This document shows, piece by piece, positions 13,955-25,224 of a stretch of DNA of 64,000 nucleotides. The notes under the pieces are model-generated. The model saw only the letters and a program-made list of their open reading frames with translations, did not search any database and had not been told where the DNA came from. Position numbers and translations under genes: made by a program. The DNA is from Russula earlei. Its lineage: Eukaryota; Basidiomycota; Agaricomycetes; Russulales; Russulaceae. Location of the stretch: the NCBI GenBank assembly GCA_025769875.1, contig JAGFNK010000195.1, positions 1 through 64,000 of the forward strand. The letters run 5' to 3'. Each line of letters opens with the position of its first letter. The stretch's first letter is position 1.

Positions 13955-15605
13955 CTGTACTAATACGACCAACTCTTCGGTCACGCGTCACAAGCCCCCT
14001 CTGAAGAGAAGAGATACGGCTCAGGTCACAGGTCACAACCAGTTATGAAGACTGTGACAAAAATCATTAAAAAATTTCCTAAATGGGAATATTCATTTAT
14101 TTATTATAAACAAGTGCCTAAATTCTATCTACTTGTTGTCTGTGTCGCTCACATCATTCGCGACCCAAAATTTGGAGGAATAGAGGATGTTTGCACACTT
14201 CTTATGCTTACCATGTCCTTCTACAGCTTGACTAGCCTGAGTTGTATCAACTACCTCACCATGAACAGACTCCACTGAAGCACACTCTGCATCTGCAGTT
14301 ATAACAAGGCCACCTTCTTCTCTCGGTATGTACAGCTCGTCATCATCATCACAATCCATAGAGTCGGAGCATTCAAGTTGTGTATGCGCGGAAACGATGT
14401 CTGTCATGGGAACTTCGCTGTCATCACCATGAATATCAATAGCACTCTCTTCAAGGTCCTCCATTTGTTCGAGGGAAGTAAGTGTAGGAGGTGCATGGTG
14501 GGGCACACCACCTTGGGAACATGGCTGTGTGATCTCCACCCAAAACGTTGGGGTCCACTGTATAGCGTGCCAGGTCGGGGCCTGGGGAGTTCGTGGGGCT
14601 TGATCCAAGGGTGGGTACGGACAGGGAGGAGCTGAGAGCAAGCAGGGATTGTAGCCGGAACGCGACGCGCATGCGAGAGAGAGAGAGAGAGAGTGTGTGT
14701 GTGTGTTCTTGAAAGGAAAGCGGGAGATTTTGAGGGAGTCGAGGTGTTCTTTGGCACATGAGAGGGTTAACGCAGATGCAGAAGCTCTTGATTTGATTCC
14801 CTAAGCTACTGTACAGGATGGTAGCTACTTAAATACAAAAGTGCTACTCCAGAGTCCTGATCTTTCTACTGCGAATCCACGAGCATGAAGCAATGATGTC
14901 GGGGGCGAGATGCCATGGGCAGCAAGTCCTCGCGTAGCACATTGATGACAACATACGTGCGTCATTCATGTCCGTGCGTGGACATGTGGCGGGCGAGGAC
15001 AATGCTTGAGGGACGAGTGGGCTGGAGCCGAGGCGAGTGACGTCGATGGCGATCAACTTGAGACATTGCTGTAGTCTGCTGACATGGGGCAAGGACCGCA
15101 GCAGGGATGTCATCGAGAGGCGAGTGCATGAGAGAGAAGGAAAGGAAGAGGATATGAAGGGCAAAGGGAGGGTGAACGCGTGGCGAGGGAGGGAGATGGT
15201 ACAAGTCAGGTGCGTTTCCTGGCCACCGGGCTCACACACCTTACAACTGTAACAAGCTCATGAAGTGTTTTTGATGCCTCACAACTGGGATCTGGGAGGA
15301 AGGCTTGATGGACATCTATTGGGATAAAGCTGTTCAGTGCAGTCATGGTTGTAGCTGCATGGTCCTCAAAGCACACAACAAATTTTTCAAGGTTTTACTG
15401 TAATGTTCAAATCCCGACTCGCACTCAAGTTGCGTGTCAGACCGCCGCCTGACGTTAGTGCATGTCACATGTTGCCTCTCGGCCCAATCAGGGCTTTGAA
15501 GAGATGTGAGATTTGTCACACGGTTTTCCCAACTTTGAAGAGTCAGTCGGTCATCGAAATCTGTCACATGTCACAAGCTATGAAGAGTTGGTCGTATTAG
15601 TACAG
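13955..15605. mobile_element. Non-autonomous TIR element adjoining the pogo copy
   Basis: A perfect 23-bp inverted repeat, starting CTGTACTAATACGACC, lies at 13,955-13,977 and 15,583-15,605, with TA on each side (13,953-13,954 and 15,606-15,607). The left TA is the same dinucleotide that ends the pogo element, so the two insertions abut with no spacer. Inside are one minus-strand ORF (14,129-14,641), a GA/GT microsatellite (14,677-14,706), and about 400 bp (14,825-15,245) homologous to the interior of the hAT-type element at 62,259. A segment at 14,558-14,650 recurs at 52,410-52,505. No transposase was found. Confidence 0.8.
14129..14641 (-). CDS. Acidic hypothetical ORF inside the TIR element
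   Basis: A 170-codon open frame with a Met start and Asp/Glu-rich middle ('DSMDCDDDDELYIPREEGG'). I recognise no domain. Its first codons overlap the 90-bp segment repeated at 52,410-52,505, where the minus strand encodes a similar 'PPCPSPPSDQAPRTP' peptide. It may be a remnant of the element's own gene or of captured sequence. Coding status is uncertain. Confidence 0.3.
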   Translation of the reverse strand: MLSAPPCPYPPLDQAPRTPQAPTWHAIQWTPTFWVEITQPCSQGGVPHHAPPTLTSLEQMEDLEESAIDIHGDDSEVPMTDIVSAHTQLECSDSMDCDDDDELYIPREEGGLVITADAECASVESVHGEVVDTTQASQAVEGHGKHKKCANILYSSKFWVANDVSDTDNK

Positions 15606-15792
15606 TAGTACTTGTCGTTCGATTTTTCCCTCAGTCTTTCATACAAGGTCAGTACAACATCCTTTTACCGCTCTCTCTAAAGTCTAATACCGTACATAGC
15701 AACAATCCTTTTAGGTTAGCTTACTAACTAATACAGTCTTTCATACACAAGACTGAGCAACAATCCTTTTAGCTTCAACATTAATGAATGAC

Positions 15793-18761
15793 AAACTCTG
15801 CGCAGAGTGCAAGCATATTCTCTCCCGGATGATTGTCACCAATCCACAGCTGCGTGCATCCCTCCCAGACCTTCTAAATCACCCATGGATGACACGTGGG
15901 TTCAACGGCCCCCCTGACCCACACCTCTTACGGCGGGACGCTTTGCGCGCTGATGAGCTGGACCGCCAGGTCATTGATGGCATGGCCGGCTTTGAATTCG
16001 GCTCCGAACACGACATCGAGTGTCGGCTCGTCGCGATCCTCGATTTGGATGCATATAAGATGGCAAAATAAGCGTGAGCGACCACGAATCTGGAATGACT
16101 CACTGTCGAATTCATCACTTGCTATCGCGTGGGACGGTGCCGGCGGTCAAGTTGGTGGAAGCAAGTCCGAGGCAACATCGACAGCAAACGTTTCTCCGGG
16201 TTTGACTTTTATCGTCGCAAGCTCTTCTCGCCATCGACCTCGCCGCCACCTTCCCCATTTGCATCTCCATCGCCTTCCTAGTCACAGCTCTCATCTGATG
16301 TCAACCAGAAAGAGCCCCAAGAGATCCGACACGCGGCTATCACCGATCTACTATCTCGCCCGGGAGAAAATGGAGCGTGACAAGGTGTATGGCCTGGGCC
16401 GCTTCGCGAGCTCGCAATTGTCCCTGAACCCTCCGCAACCTGCTCCAGAAGGGGCACCTCCACCCACCTCCTCAAAGCAGGCCGTTCAACTTGCCGTGCC
16501 GGCTTCTGCGGGAACGCCACAGAAGGCCACTGGTGGCGCGGACTACACCATTCGGCCATCGCGCCTACCAGCTCCGGAATCTTTGCACTTTTCCAAAATG
16601 TCATACGACTCTCCGGTCACTCCTTCCCCAACCGGGACAATGTTCCAGCAACAACAACAACATCCACGATTTCGTGCGCGTGATGCCGGTCTACCCATCC
16701 CGAAGCAAGTGGACCTCTCCCCACCGTCGCCGATTATCATTCTATCATTCATGACGGGCCGGACCCTACCACCGATGTAGTACCTGCTGGTCCAGCAAGC
16801 GCGACACTGCCACGCGCCCCGCCGGCGTCTACCCATCGCCGTTCTCACAGCGTGAGTCACCGCCAAGGCGTGCCACGCGGCTTGGTGAGCATGTTTGGAG
16901 GTGGAGGTGGGGGACCCGCTGGCGTGAGTGAGCATGGACAGCTCAGAGTCAACGTTCATTCTTCTGCAAATGGACACGATCGACCCCGGACTGCCGGTCC
17001 CGAACTTACTACATTCTCTGAACACATGGAGGACGAGCAAGCGGCCGCCGCTCCAGACGCTCCGGGCTCGCCACCGGAAGTCGTGCTGTCCCCTGCAACA
17101 CCCCCGTCATCCGCAGGCGCCACATTCGTCCGTAAGGTCGGCAACCTTCTGGTGGGTGGAAGCATTCGTGGTGCGGGGGACCACGCTGGCAAGCGGACAA
17201 GCATCTTGAGTGGATTTGGTTCCACGCGCCCATCTGCAGACCTGGATCACGCAGTCTCAGAGGGGGAGAAGAAGGTTGCAGCGTCGCCACCGAACGAGAA
17301 GACGGAAGAGTCGACCTCGGCACCTACTTCCCCTACTGCGGGTACCGACACCGCGCCAGCGGCCGCTGAGGAGGATGGCGATGTGGAGATGCACGTCACC
17401 GCGACGAGCGGCATCTCACACATCCAGACACAGCCTCTACACCGACGCGCAGCGACAATCCTCGGCCCACAGGGCCACGCGATAGCGACATGAACGCAGA
17501 AGCAGTACCGGAGGTGCATTGTTGTCGAGTGTCAGTGGCACGATCGGGCGTCACCGGCGGCCGTCGACTAGCCACGGGGTTGCCACGGGACGGGCGGTAC
17601 AGCTCGAGCGACCGTTCGCGCAGACGGCAGAGGTGCCAGAGGAGGATGTTTCGGGGCGCCGGTCAGGGCCAGCTCGTGTGAACGGTGCCGGGACTGGGTT
17701 CGAGTTAACGGACGGGGAGGATGAGCCAAATTTCAACGCGGCTGACAAGGACTTCAAGCCTGTGTTCCCGAAAGGCCTGTTTAGGTAGGTGCAATTGCCC
17801 ATTCTTGTCGCGTCGTCTTGCAGGCGATAATTATGCGCGTGTCCTTGTCATTATAGTGTCGCTACGACGTCCACCAAACCGCCAGCGGTGCTCAAAACGG
17901 ATATCCGACGCGTGCTGGACCGTATGCAAGTGCAGTACAGAGAAACCAAGACCGGGTTCGACTGCATACACCTTCCCTCGATTGACATCTCGTCGCTGCA
18001 GGACCCGCACGGGACGTCTACGCCAACGCCGAGAAAGCATCGCAAGCAGAGCTCGACAGGTTCTGGCAACTCTGGAGGCACGACGAGGCGCATCGTTCGT
18101 AAGGCATCGAAGCTCTCCTTCGGCATGAGCCGCAAAGACAAAGACCGCGGTGAGGGGAACATGAATGGCAGCCCGCACAAAGAGAGAGACAAGGACAAGG
18201 ACAAGGACAAGGAATTGCCTGGCCGTCCGTCCGTCGGTGGCGTTGGCGGCAACGGCGGGCCCATGTTCGGCGCGACGCCGATCAGCGGCTCGTCTTCTTT
18301 CTTCAATGTCTCATCCAACACGCCGACCGTTCACGCGGACGATAATGTCTCGGCTACGTTGAACGCAGAGGAATCGCCACGCCGCTCTCATTCGCCAGCG
18401 AGGGGCAAGAACCTGCCACCGATTCCGCGCGATTTTGGTGCGACGGCGACACAACCGCAGGAGCAAGAGCAAGAGCAGCTGCACCGACTCCTGGTGAGCC
18501 CCCCTCCAGCTGGAGAAGTCATCGACCGCGAGGTATTCGAGAGTGTGGGCCAGAGCACGCTCTCCGTCGGGTTTGAGGTCAACATCGTCAAGGCTAGAAT
18601 TCCCCCACCCCTCCAATGGACGAGTTCGTGTTGATCTGATTTTTCTCTTTCTCTAGGTCCCGTGGTTGCCATTACACGGCATCCAATTCCGCCGCGCGAG
18701 CGGAGATGGATGGCAGTACCAGATGCTCGCGATGCGAGTTCTGACGGAGCTGAAGCTCTGA
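15793..18761 (+). pseudogene. Kin1-type kinase, C-terminal part with KA1 domain
   Basis: The kinase resumes with 'CAECKHILSRMIVTNPQLRA' and 'LLNHPWMTRGFNGPPDP' (end of the catalytic domain), then a long low-complexity spacer with 'YYLAREKMERDKVYGLGR' near 16,345, as in Kin1 proteins. It ends in a kinase-associated KA1 domain, 'FEVNIVK' (18,570-18,598) joined to 'VPWLPLHGIQFRRASGDGW' and 'LAMRVLTELKL' with stop at 18,759. Introns are visible near 17,785-17,852 and 18,599-18,658; the latter would need a GC donor (gctaga) or starts six bases earlier at gtcaag. Frame changes near 16,065, 16,180, 16,300, 16,700 and 17,490 indicate decay. KA1 domains bind acidic membrane lipids, and Kin1 acts in polarity and cell-wall control; this copy should be dead. 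Confidence 0.82.
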
Positions 18762-19789
18762 CATCCTAACGCCCATATGACCAAGACCAGGATATCCTTC
18801 TCAACCCTGGGTTCTTCCCAAAACGCGCGCTCGACCTCGTCACGCCCCGCCCCCTTCTGCCCTGCAGCATCCTTCACACCCCACGAAAACGAACTGACAT
18901 GATACTCTACGTCTCGTACGCACAACATATGGCGCTCTCCTTTTGTTTTATATGCTTGTTACCGCGGCCTTCCAACCCCTCCACCCCTTCCCCACCTGCA
19001 TTTTAGCGTCCTCACGCCCCCTGATAATTGACTTAGACGGCCGTTCCCTCCGAAACCCGCTGCCGCAGGCTGTGTGTCACGGCCATGCTGTCCTCCATCG
19101 TATCTATATTCTCCTAGCCTCTCTGGAAAGGGCTTTGTATGATTGCTTCCTACTATGATCAGGTCTTTTTTTGGAGGGTTCCTTTGCTGTCCTCTCGCGT
19201 GTCGTACTTCACCACGTCAACTTTCGACTTGACATCATGTTGCGTGTGGGGCTGGCGATGTCCCGATCCATGTCATATAAACGAATTCGACGACAGATTG
19301 GGTGTGTTGGGCTTTCTTTCGATGAGCTACGTCTTCGCCCGTTGGATTTGTGTAATGTGCTGCTACGTTACATATTCAAATGAAATCTTTCTAACACTTG
19401 GGCGGAGACTCGAAGGATGTCTGGCAGTCACAATGAAACAACTGGATGTTCAAAGAGATGACGTGAACCAGGTCATCACACGCGTCCTCTGAACGACACA
19501 CCGACTCAACCACAGTATAATTTTTGTTTTTTAAACACTTCCTCGTGATTCCATGTCGTCGTCGTGATTGCCTGCGACCGATATGTATACGCGGCGAGGG
19601 CGAAGGGGAAGCGATGAAGCAACAAGGCGAGCGGCGCGAGCGGCCAACGAGAGTATTCTCAATGGAGTCGATCCAAAAGTAGAATTGACCAAATGGGGCG
19701 GCTCAAGCGATGGTTTTGCTCGAATCTGACCAAGCCTTGTGCGGCTGAGCCGAGCCAAGATGGACCAGACCAGGCTGTGACAGCACTAC
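18762..19789. other. Downstream region, no supported gene
   Basis: Pyrimidine-rich 3' flank of the kinase pseudogene. A 117-codon frame (19,139-19,492) and others show no domain and no plausible splice partners. Confidence 0.5.
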
Positions 19790-19860
19790 TACTGCAATGT
19801 AATACTTTCAAATGATCAACACTGGCAGAATGTGATCATGTGGCTCAACCGGCGTCAGTA
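19790..19860 (+). other. Short patch resembling the TF gene near 55,970-56,035
   Basis: The run 'ttcaaatgatcaacac' here and at 55,981 is followed in both places by similar sequence (tgtgatcatgtggctcaacc versus tgtgatcacgtgctcgacc), about 70 bp in all. Where they differ, several sites are CG in the TF gene and TG or CA here. Looks like an old fragment of the TF gene; chance similarity is not fully excluded. Confidence 0.4.
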
Positions 19861-20479
19861 TTCCTAACTTTTACTTTTTTAGCCTCGTGCAAGCGTGAGC
19901 AAGCGGGAAAACCTCGACAAGCTGCCAGCTGAACAAGCCAGGTCACATTTTCTAAAAAGATAGGTGTTTCGACAAAATAAAAAGTTATGGAAAGTGTGTA
20001 AAGCTACAAAAGTCTATGAAAAGTTACGTGAGTGAACTACTATTTGGATAGGATGCACATTCAAGTTATAAAAGTCATTAAAATGTGGGCATAAAGATTG
20101 GTATTGCGGCGGCGCCAAAGAGTTCAAGTCAGTCACATGAAATTGAGAACGGTCAGAAGAGGTGAACATACGAGTTAGGGAGCTCGGTAGCTCAGGGTAA
20201 ATTCCGCTTTTCATTTTGGGCGAGGGGCTGGGGCGATGCGAGGAAGGAGAGTGAGTGAGAGCGTGTGTGTGTGTGTGCGTGCGTTGTGTGTGTGCCGACG
20301 TGCGTGGTCATGCATGCGCTCCAGGACGCCGATCCGAGTCGGGGCCATCTTGGTCTTTTTGGAAAATGCTGGTGGCAAAAGGTGTCGATGGGGCTGTGAT
20401 GCTGGTGTTGGACAAAACTAATATTTTGGTGGCTGACGATGCTGAGGAAAGATTGAGGCCGCAACGGTGACGGCTGGCG

Positions 20480-20850
20480 AGACTAGGCTAGTGATACTAA
20501 GACAACGGGGGCGATGGCAACTGGGGCTACAACGGTGGGCGGTGCTGAGACTACTACGGACAGGGCTGAAGCGGAAAAGGCTGAGGGCGAACCAGAGGCT
20601 CCAGTAAGCAGGGTAGAGACGACAGATGAAGTGGAAATGATGAGGGGAGAGACTGATGCACAGACAGGGACGGCAGCTGTGAGCGTTACTGGGGCTGCAA
20701 CTACAGAGAAAGTGGAAACCAAGATGTAGTGGCTGTTCTCCTGGTGGAAGGCTGAGGGTGCAGAGGTGGAGGCGGCGGTGACAGCGGGAAAGAAGGCGAT
20801 GGGTGAGACAGTGGGGAGGAGCTCCAGCTGTTCCGGATGATGCATAGCCT
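20480..20850. repeat. Low-complexity GCT/GTG-rich repeat family, copy 1
   Basis: A degenerate stretch of short alanine/valine/threonine-type codon repeats, preceded by a GT microsatellite (20,263-20,300). Similar sequence occurs at 32,755-33,290 and 37,683-37,960; the latter two share 'gcataagtgtagggg' at their left edge. Minus-strand frames are Ser/Pro/Val-rich without a domain. Probably interior sequence of an unclassified repeat. Confidence 0.4.
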
Positions 20851-21011
20851 CGACTCTGTGGCGTGACGTGCCACCATGAGCTCTGCAAAGCTGGGAACAA
20901 CCTCCGCTCCAGTACTGTACTGGCAGTTGCGGTGTGGTGCGGATTGGGAAGCATTACACATCACGTGCGGACCGCACATGATTCCGTGCCCAGCTATATG
21001 GCTCACCTTAC

Positions 21012-21993
21012 AACATAGACGCCACGCGCGAGTTCTCAAATGGCATGGCTGAAGTTGTAAAGGTGTGTATTTGTTTCCCTTCCATTTCAAACTTCTCTCG
21101 TTCCGCTACGCTGCCGTAACTAACCGCTCCCAATAGACCGCCGTCATCTGGAACGAGGTCGACTTTGCCGCTTTAGAGTCGCGACCAGTGGATATTGTCG
21201 CCGCCATCAAAACCCCCGGCGTCAACTACTCCAGAGGAGCCAAGGCGACGTGCTCCGCCACCCAGGAGCTGCTCCTGTCCGTCATTGTGGGCTCGATCTC
21301 CGTCAAGTCGCATATAGTAGTCACCAACGACGAGCACAAAACGACGATGGGGTTGCGTAACCTTGTCAACTTTGGCCACACTATCGGGCACGCGATCGAA
21401 GCCGTGCTCACACCCACCATTCTGCACAGTGAGTGCATCAGCGTTGGGATGATCCTCGAGGCCGAGGTCGCCCACCAGTTGGCCGCTTGACGCGCTGCCT
21501 GAAGAGCTACAACCTGCCCGTTTCGCTGTCGGACCCGCGCATCGCGAACCTTCCCACCTCGAGACTTCTCACCGTCGACTGCCTCCTCGACGTAATGCGC
21601 ATTGACAAGAAGAACAGCAGACCTGAGAAGAAGATCGTTCTCCTCGCCACCATCGGCAAGACCGTGGAGCAGAAGGCCAGCGTCGTCCCGGGCGCGGTTA
21701 TCGGCAAGACCCTCGCCAAGGCAGCCAAGGTTGTTCCTGGTGTGCCCACGAAGAACCCAGTTCGGATGGCCACTCCGGGTTCGAAGAGTATTTCCAACCG
21801 TGCCCTGGTTCTGGCCGCCCTCGGAAGCGGCACCTGCAGGTTGAGAAACTTGCTGCTCTCTGACGACACGCAAGTCATGATGACGGCTCTGCATGAACTC
21901 ATGGTCTGTGCTTGGCCTTTCTATGGTTTGGATTGCATCACCTTAACATTCCTTTATGTTCCATCAGGGTGCGAGTTTCGAATGGGAAGACCA
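21012..21993 (+). pseudogene. AROM fragment: end of dehydroquinate synthase, start of EPSP synthase
   Basis: The fragment runs from 'ATREFSNGMAEVVK' (to 21,062), across an intron (21,063-21,136), through '[13 protein letters not shown]', the metal-binding '[14 protein letters not shown]' and '[18 protein letters not shown]'. It then enters the EPSP synthase module at '[18 protein letters not shown]' and '[13 protein letters not shown]', with a further intron (21,904-21,967) and 'GASFEWED'. In AROM (Aro1), the five-domain shikimate-pathway enzyme, these two domains are adjacent, so this is genomic-type DNA with introns, not a cDNA copy. A one-base shift near 21,489 (TGA) breaks the frame, and about 80% of the protein is missing on both sides. 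Confidence 0.85.
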
Positions 21994-22139
21994 GTGAGAG
22001 GGTTATGCTACACCCCACTCATTTTTCCAGCATGGATATCTAATCGCACAGACATGTTGCACAAAGGGAGGCTTCGCAAGATGAGGGATTATGATAAGAG
22101 TTTGCACAAGATGACGAGGGAGTAGACATAGAAAACATC

Positions 22140-23112
22140 GCCAGCTTTTTACTTATTTTCTTCCGATTCTGCCTCGGGGTGCACGCTCATCGCGATGGCC
22201 CGCGCAATCATCTCTTCCTCCATCAGGTCCTCTTCCCTCTAACGTTCCTCAGTCATCTCGACGTCGGGAACGGCGTGACCTTCAGAGAGCACAAGTGCCT
22301 GCTGCAGGTCCGCCTCTTCGCCTTTGTTGGTGGCGGCCGCCAGCTGAGAAGGTCACGCCAGCGCACCGTCTGGACCAGCCGCTGCTTGCGCAGCTGCACC
22401 CGGTGGTGGTTGGGGCAGGGCGTTGGCAGCTGCCTGCCGCACCGCCTCCTCTTCCATGGAGTTTCATCTTGTGACTCGGCATCTGTAGTTGGAAGTTGCT
22501 CTCCTCGGTGGTGTTCACATTACTCAATGACCTATGTGAGCAAGTCCTTAGATGAAACGAACCCACACACGCAGACCGCTTTTCTTTCTTAAAACGCTCG
22601 ATGAGACATTGGGCAGCGGTATTGGCTGGTCACTCCCCAACGTCTGGAAAGGGAAAGTCGTGTGAAAGGGTTTAGGTCAGGGTGAAGAGGGCACGATTTA
22701 CCCTCGAGCATGTTTTTGATAGCACGGAACGTTCTGCAACGTCCTTTTCGACGATAAATTGCTCATTATCAGAGGTGACGAGGAGAACCATTGTGAGCAT
22801 GGACATCCACAGAGCCTGTTTGGGTTTTTTGGTTTTTCTTTTTGGTTAGTATGCTGGGTTTTGTTCTCGGGTCGGGAGGACAGAGGACAGAGGAAATACC
22901 ACGGCCAACTCGGGGTCGAGGCTGGGGTCGATGCCAAACTCAAACTGCGACACGCCACCCGCACCAGTGCCGGCAACACCGCCCACACCGCCGGGAATGG
23001 CGGAAAGTTCGTCTGGGATGCCGCAGTTGCTGGCCAGGATGAGGGAGTTGAGGATGATGGAGGAGAGGAGGTGTGGGCCGGTGGGACAGTGAGGTAATGT
23101 CTGGAGGACAAG
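22140..23112 (-). pseudogene. Proteasome subunit Rpn10 (S5a), C-terminal fragment
   Basis: On the minus strand: 'HYLTVPP' then, after a one-base shift near 23,089, 'GPHLLSSIILNSLILAS', 'GVSQFEFGIDPSLDPELA' at a gtggta donor (about 22,898) and 'ALWMSM' after the acceptor. About 330 bp further on come 'MEEEAVRQAAANALPQPPPG', 'NKGEEADLQQALVLSEG' and the acidic, ubiquitin-interacting-motif-like 'EEMIARAIAMSVHPEAESEE' ending at about 22,146. This is the end of the Rpn10 vWA domain plus the UIM tail. In-frame stops and the frameshift show decay; the vWA N-terminus is missing and is replaced by the RMD1 fragment in the same orientation. Confidence 0.7.
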
Positions 23113-23159
23113 TTACCAAGAAAATGCAAGTGGTCCGGACTCGTAAGCAGGCTACAGAA

Positions 23160-24669
23160 ACTTAAGGGGGACATCACAAGTTGTCGGAAGAGGAGGTAGC
23201 CCATGCATGCTCGCCTCTTCCCAGAAGATACTCGGCACGACGAGAGCGTTGCGCCCGAGCACGACGTCACGGCGCAACGTAAAGAGTTTGCCAGTGAGCC
23301 GCATCGCGACAGTGCTAGTGCGCCCGTGCGCGCAAGCGTGCATGGCAAGGCTTTGCGTGCGCGGATGTTGGAGGATGGTATGTGCTTGCGAATCGTAGTG
23401 CGAGGAGTGTCGAGTGCGCAAGCGAGCGCATGCGAGAGTGAGAGCGTGAGAAGGTGCGATGGGGATTTGAATGCTATCAAAGACAGTGTGAATGTTTTTT
23501 CTCCCACGGAAAGAGATGAGCTAAACTCACTGAAAAAATCGTCGTAAATGCGCGGATAGGCAAACGTTGAATCATACTAAGACGAGGTATAGTGCCGAAC
23601 CAAGAAAGGGGGTTACTTACTGCAAAATGACATTCCACAACTTTCTGCTTTCCATTCGCTCTCGCGCGTGCGCCTTTGAGTGTGCCTGCATCACGGACAT
23701 CCTCGAGGATATTGCGCTCCTGCATCTCGCCGAATCCAAAGAAGACAGCGACGCCATACTCAAAGAACACGATCTCGGCCACATCTTCGCCCGTCGCCAC
23801 CAGTGTTCTGGGCTCGCCCACTGGCACAGAAGGAGGAGAGTGGCTGGGGCTATGCGACGCGAGCAAAGGGGTGTCCACTGGCACGCGCTGGGCACGTTCA
23901 CGCGACTCGCCGTCGACCCCGCTTTCCTCAGGCTCGCACATGGGCCGTTCGATGGGTGGTCGCTCGTCAAACTCTGCGCAATATAGCCATCATGCAATAC
24001 GAATCCATCCTCCGGGAAGAAGTATGAGCCCGTGTAGCCGTCTTCTTCGGCCTGAGACATGTGCGACAGATGGCGCATGTGCGATGGAGCGGGAACCGAG
24101 GAGCGCACTTTAGCCGCGGGGCCGTGACCAGGAAGCAGCGGGAGGTGATACATCAGGGAGAGGTGGTCAGCCCCGCGTGCACTGTGCAAGGGATGGGGGC
24201 ATGGGGAAAAAGTTGAAGGACAAGGGGTCGGCGAGGAACGTACGACATAGAGAGCCTCATCAGACAAACGAGGGACGACATTGTGCTCGCGCTTAAGAAA
24301 GTTGGTGAGCAGCTTCATGTGAAGGCCATCCGCGAGCCAGTAAGGAGTGATGCGGCGGCACCCAGCTCGGCGGCGAACTGCCTTGGTCATGCGTTCCGTG
24401 GTGCTCTTTTGCTCGCGCATGCGCACGCCTGTGTCTGTCTCGTAGCCATGGATCTCGTCATCTTCACCTTGTTCTGTGGAAGGGGCGGGTTTGGGGGTCG
24501 GACCGGAGCTCGACGAGTCATTGAGGTACTCTGGGTAGCGGCGGCTTTGGGAGCTCCAGTGGGGGTTCAAGTGGGGAGATGATTTAATCAACTCGGCTCG
24601 AAACGGCTTCGAGCCGAGCCGGGTCACCGGCACTACCACCAAGTGGCGTCTTAGCTCAGCTGCCATCAT
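23160..24669 (-). pseudogene. RMD1-like DUF155 protein, C-terminally truncated
   Basis: Minus-strand reading starts at 'MMAAELRRHLVVVPVTRLG' (24,669) and continues with 'HGYETDTGVRMREQKSTTER', 'LTNFLKREHNVVPRLSDEAL', 'MYHLPLLPGHGPAAKVRSS' and 'AEIVFFEYGVAVFFGFGEM' with 'ERNILEDV', the hallmark of the RMD1/RMD8/RMND1 (DUF155) family. It then reads 'VECHFA', intron, 'YDSTFAYPRIYDDFF', intron, 'TFKSPSHLLTLSLSHAL', 'RLTGKLFTLRRDVVLG' and 'SIFWEEASMHGL'. Frames shift near 23,985 and twice near 23,400. The C-terminal membrane segment typical of the family is lost; about 90 bp later the Rpn10 fragment begins. Confidence 0.78.
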
Positions 24670-24946
24670 ACATATAGCTGTTGTATCAGTATCAGTATCA
24701 CACGAGTACCTGATGTGCAGGACTGAGTTGATATGTCCATGACTAAAGGTGGGGTCGATCCGAAGGTGCCAGTGCATGCGTTCCGAGCTGGTGATTACCT
24801 TAGGCCAGTATAAAACAAATGCCTTCCCAATTATTCCCAATCATTACTTACATACGATCCGGTACTGGTTACCGACAACTTTTCACGCCGCTGCCTTATT
24901 CCAATCTTTGACAGCTTCCATTCAACGATCTACATTCCCATTCATA

Positions 24947-25222
24947 ATGCGAACCTCACACGTTCTAGCCGTATTCTGCCTTGCCGTTGGCATCGCTCCA
25001 TTGTTCGCGCATGCTTCAGCGTACGCCAACCTCTTCAGTCCTCTTTCTCCCCTGAAATTGACCTTACCTAGCACGACTCATTTTGATCAGAGGGGGGGGT
25101 CGTCTAGCGAGCCTCATGAGACGGTGGACTCAATAGCTGAACAGCTGAGATTGCGTGCTGCTCACCTGGGCAGGGACTCTGCCCATCAGAAAAAACCGGT
25201 CCGGTCCGTAGACACCGCTTAA
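24947..25222 (+). CDS. Small secreted protein candidate
   Basis: A 91-residue ORF whose first 25 residues, MRTSHVLAVFCLAVGIAPL then FAHASA, look like a classical signal peptide with an Ala-x-Ala cleavage site. The mature part is polar with no cysteine and no domain I know. The frame is open further upstream to 24,749, but the Met at 24,947 follows a typical pyrimidine-rich leader and gives the signal peptide. It could be the first exon of a larger secreted protein; the region right after the stop is AT-rich repeat DNA. Its upstream leader overlaps the start region of the opposite-strand RMD1 fragment. Confidence 0.45.
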   Translation: MRTSHVLAVFCLAVGIAPLFAHASAYANLFSPLSPLKLTLPSTTHFDQRGGSSSEPHETVDSIAEQLRLRAAHLGRDSAHQKKPVRSVDTA

Positions 25223-25224
25223 TT

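Noticed and set aside
16852..17493. An independent 213-codon gene
   Set aside because: It is the low-complexity middle of the Kin1-type protein between the catalytic and KA1 domains; the flanking pieces continue it.
18130..18321. Lys/Asp repeat (aaggacaaggac) as a separate repeat locus
   Set aside because: It is an in-frame charged tract within the Kin1-type protein.
22698..23507. A 269-codon minus ORF as one gene
   Set aside because: It is a chance open frame running through the end of the RMD1 fragment and the start of the Rpn10 fragment; the homologous residues lie in several frames.
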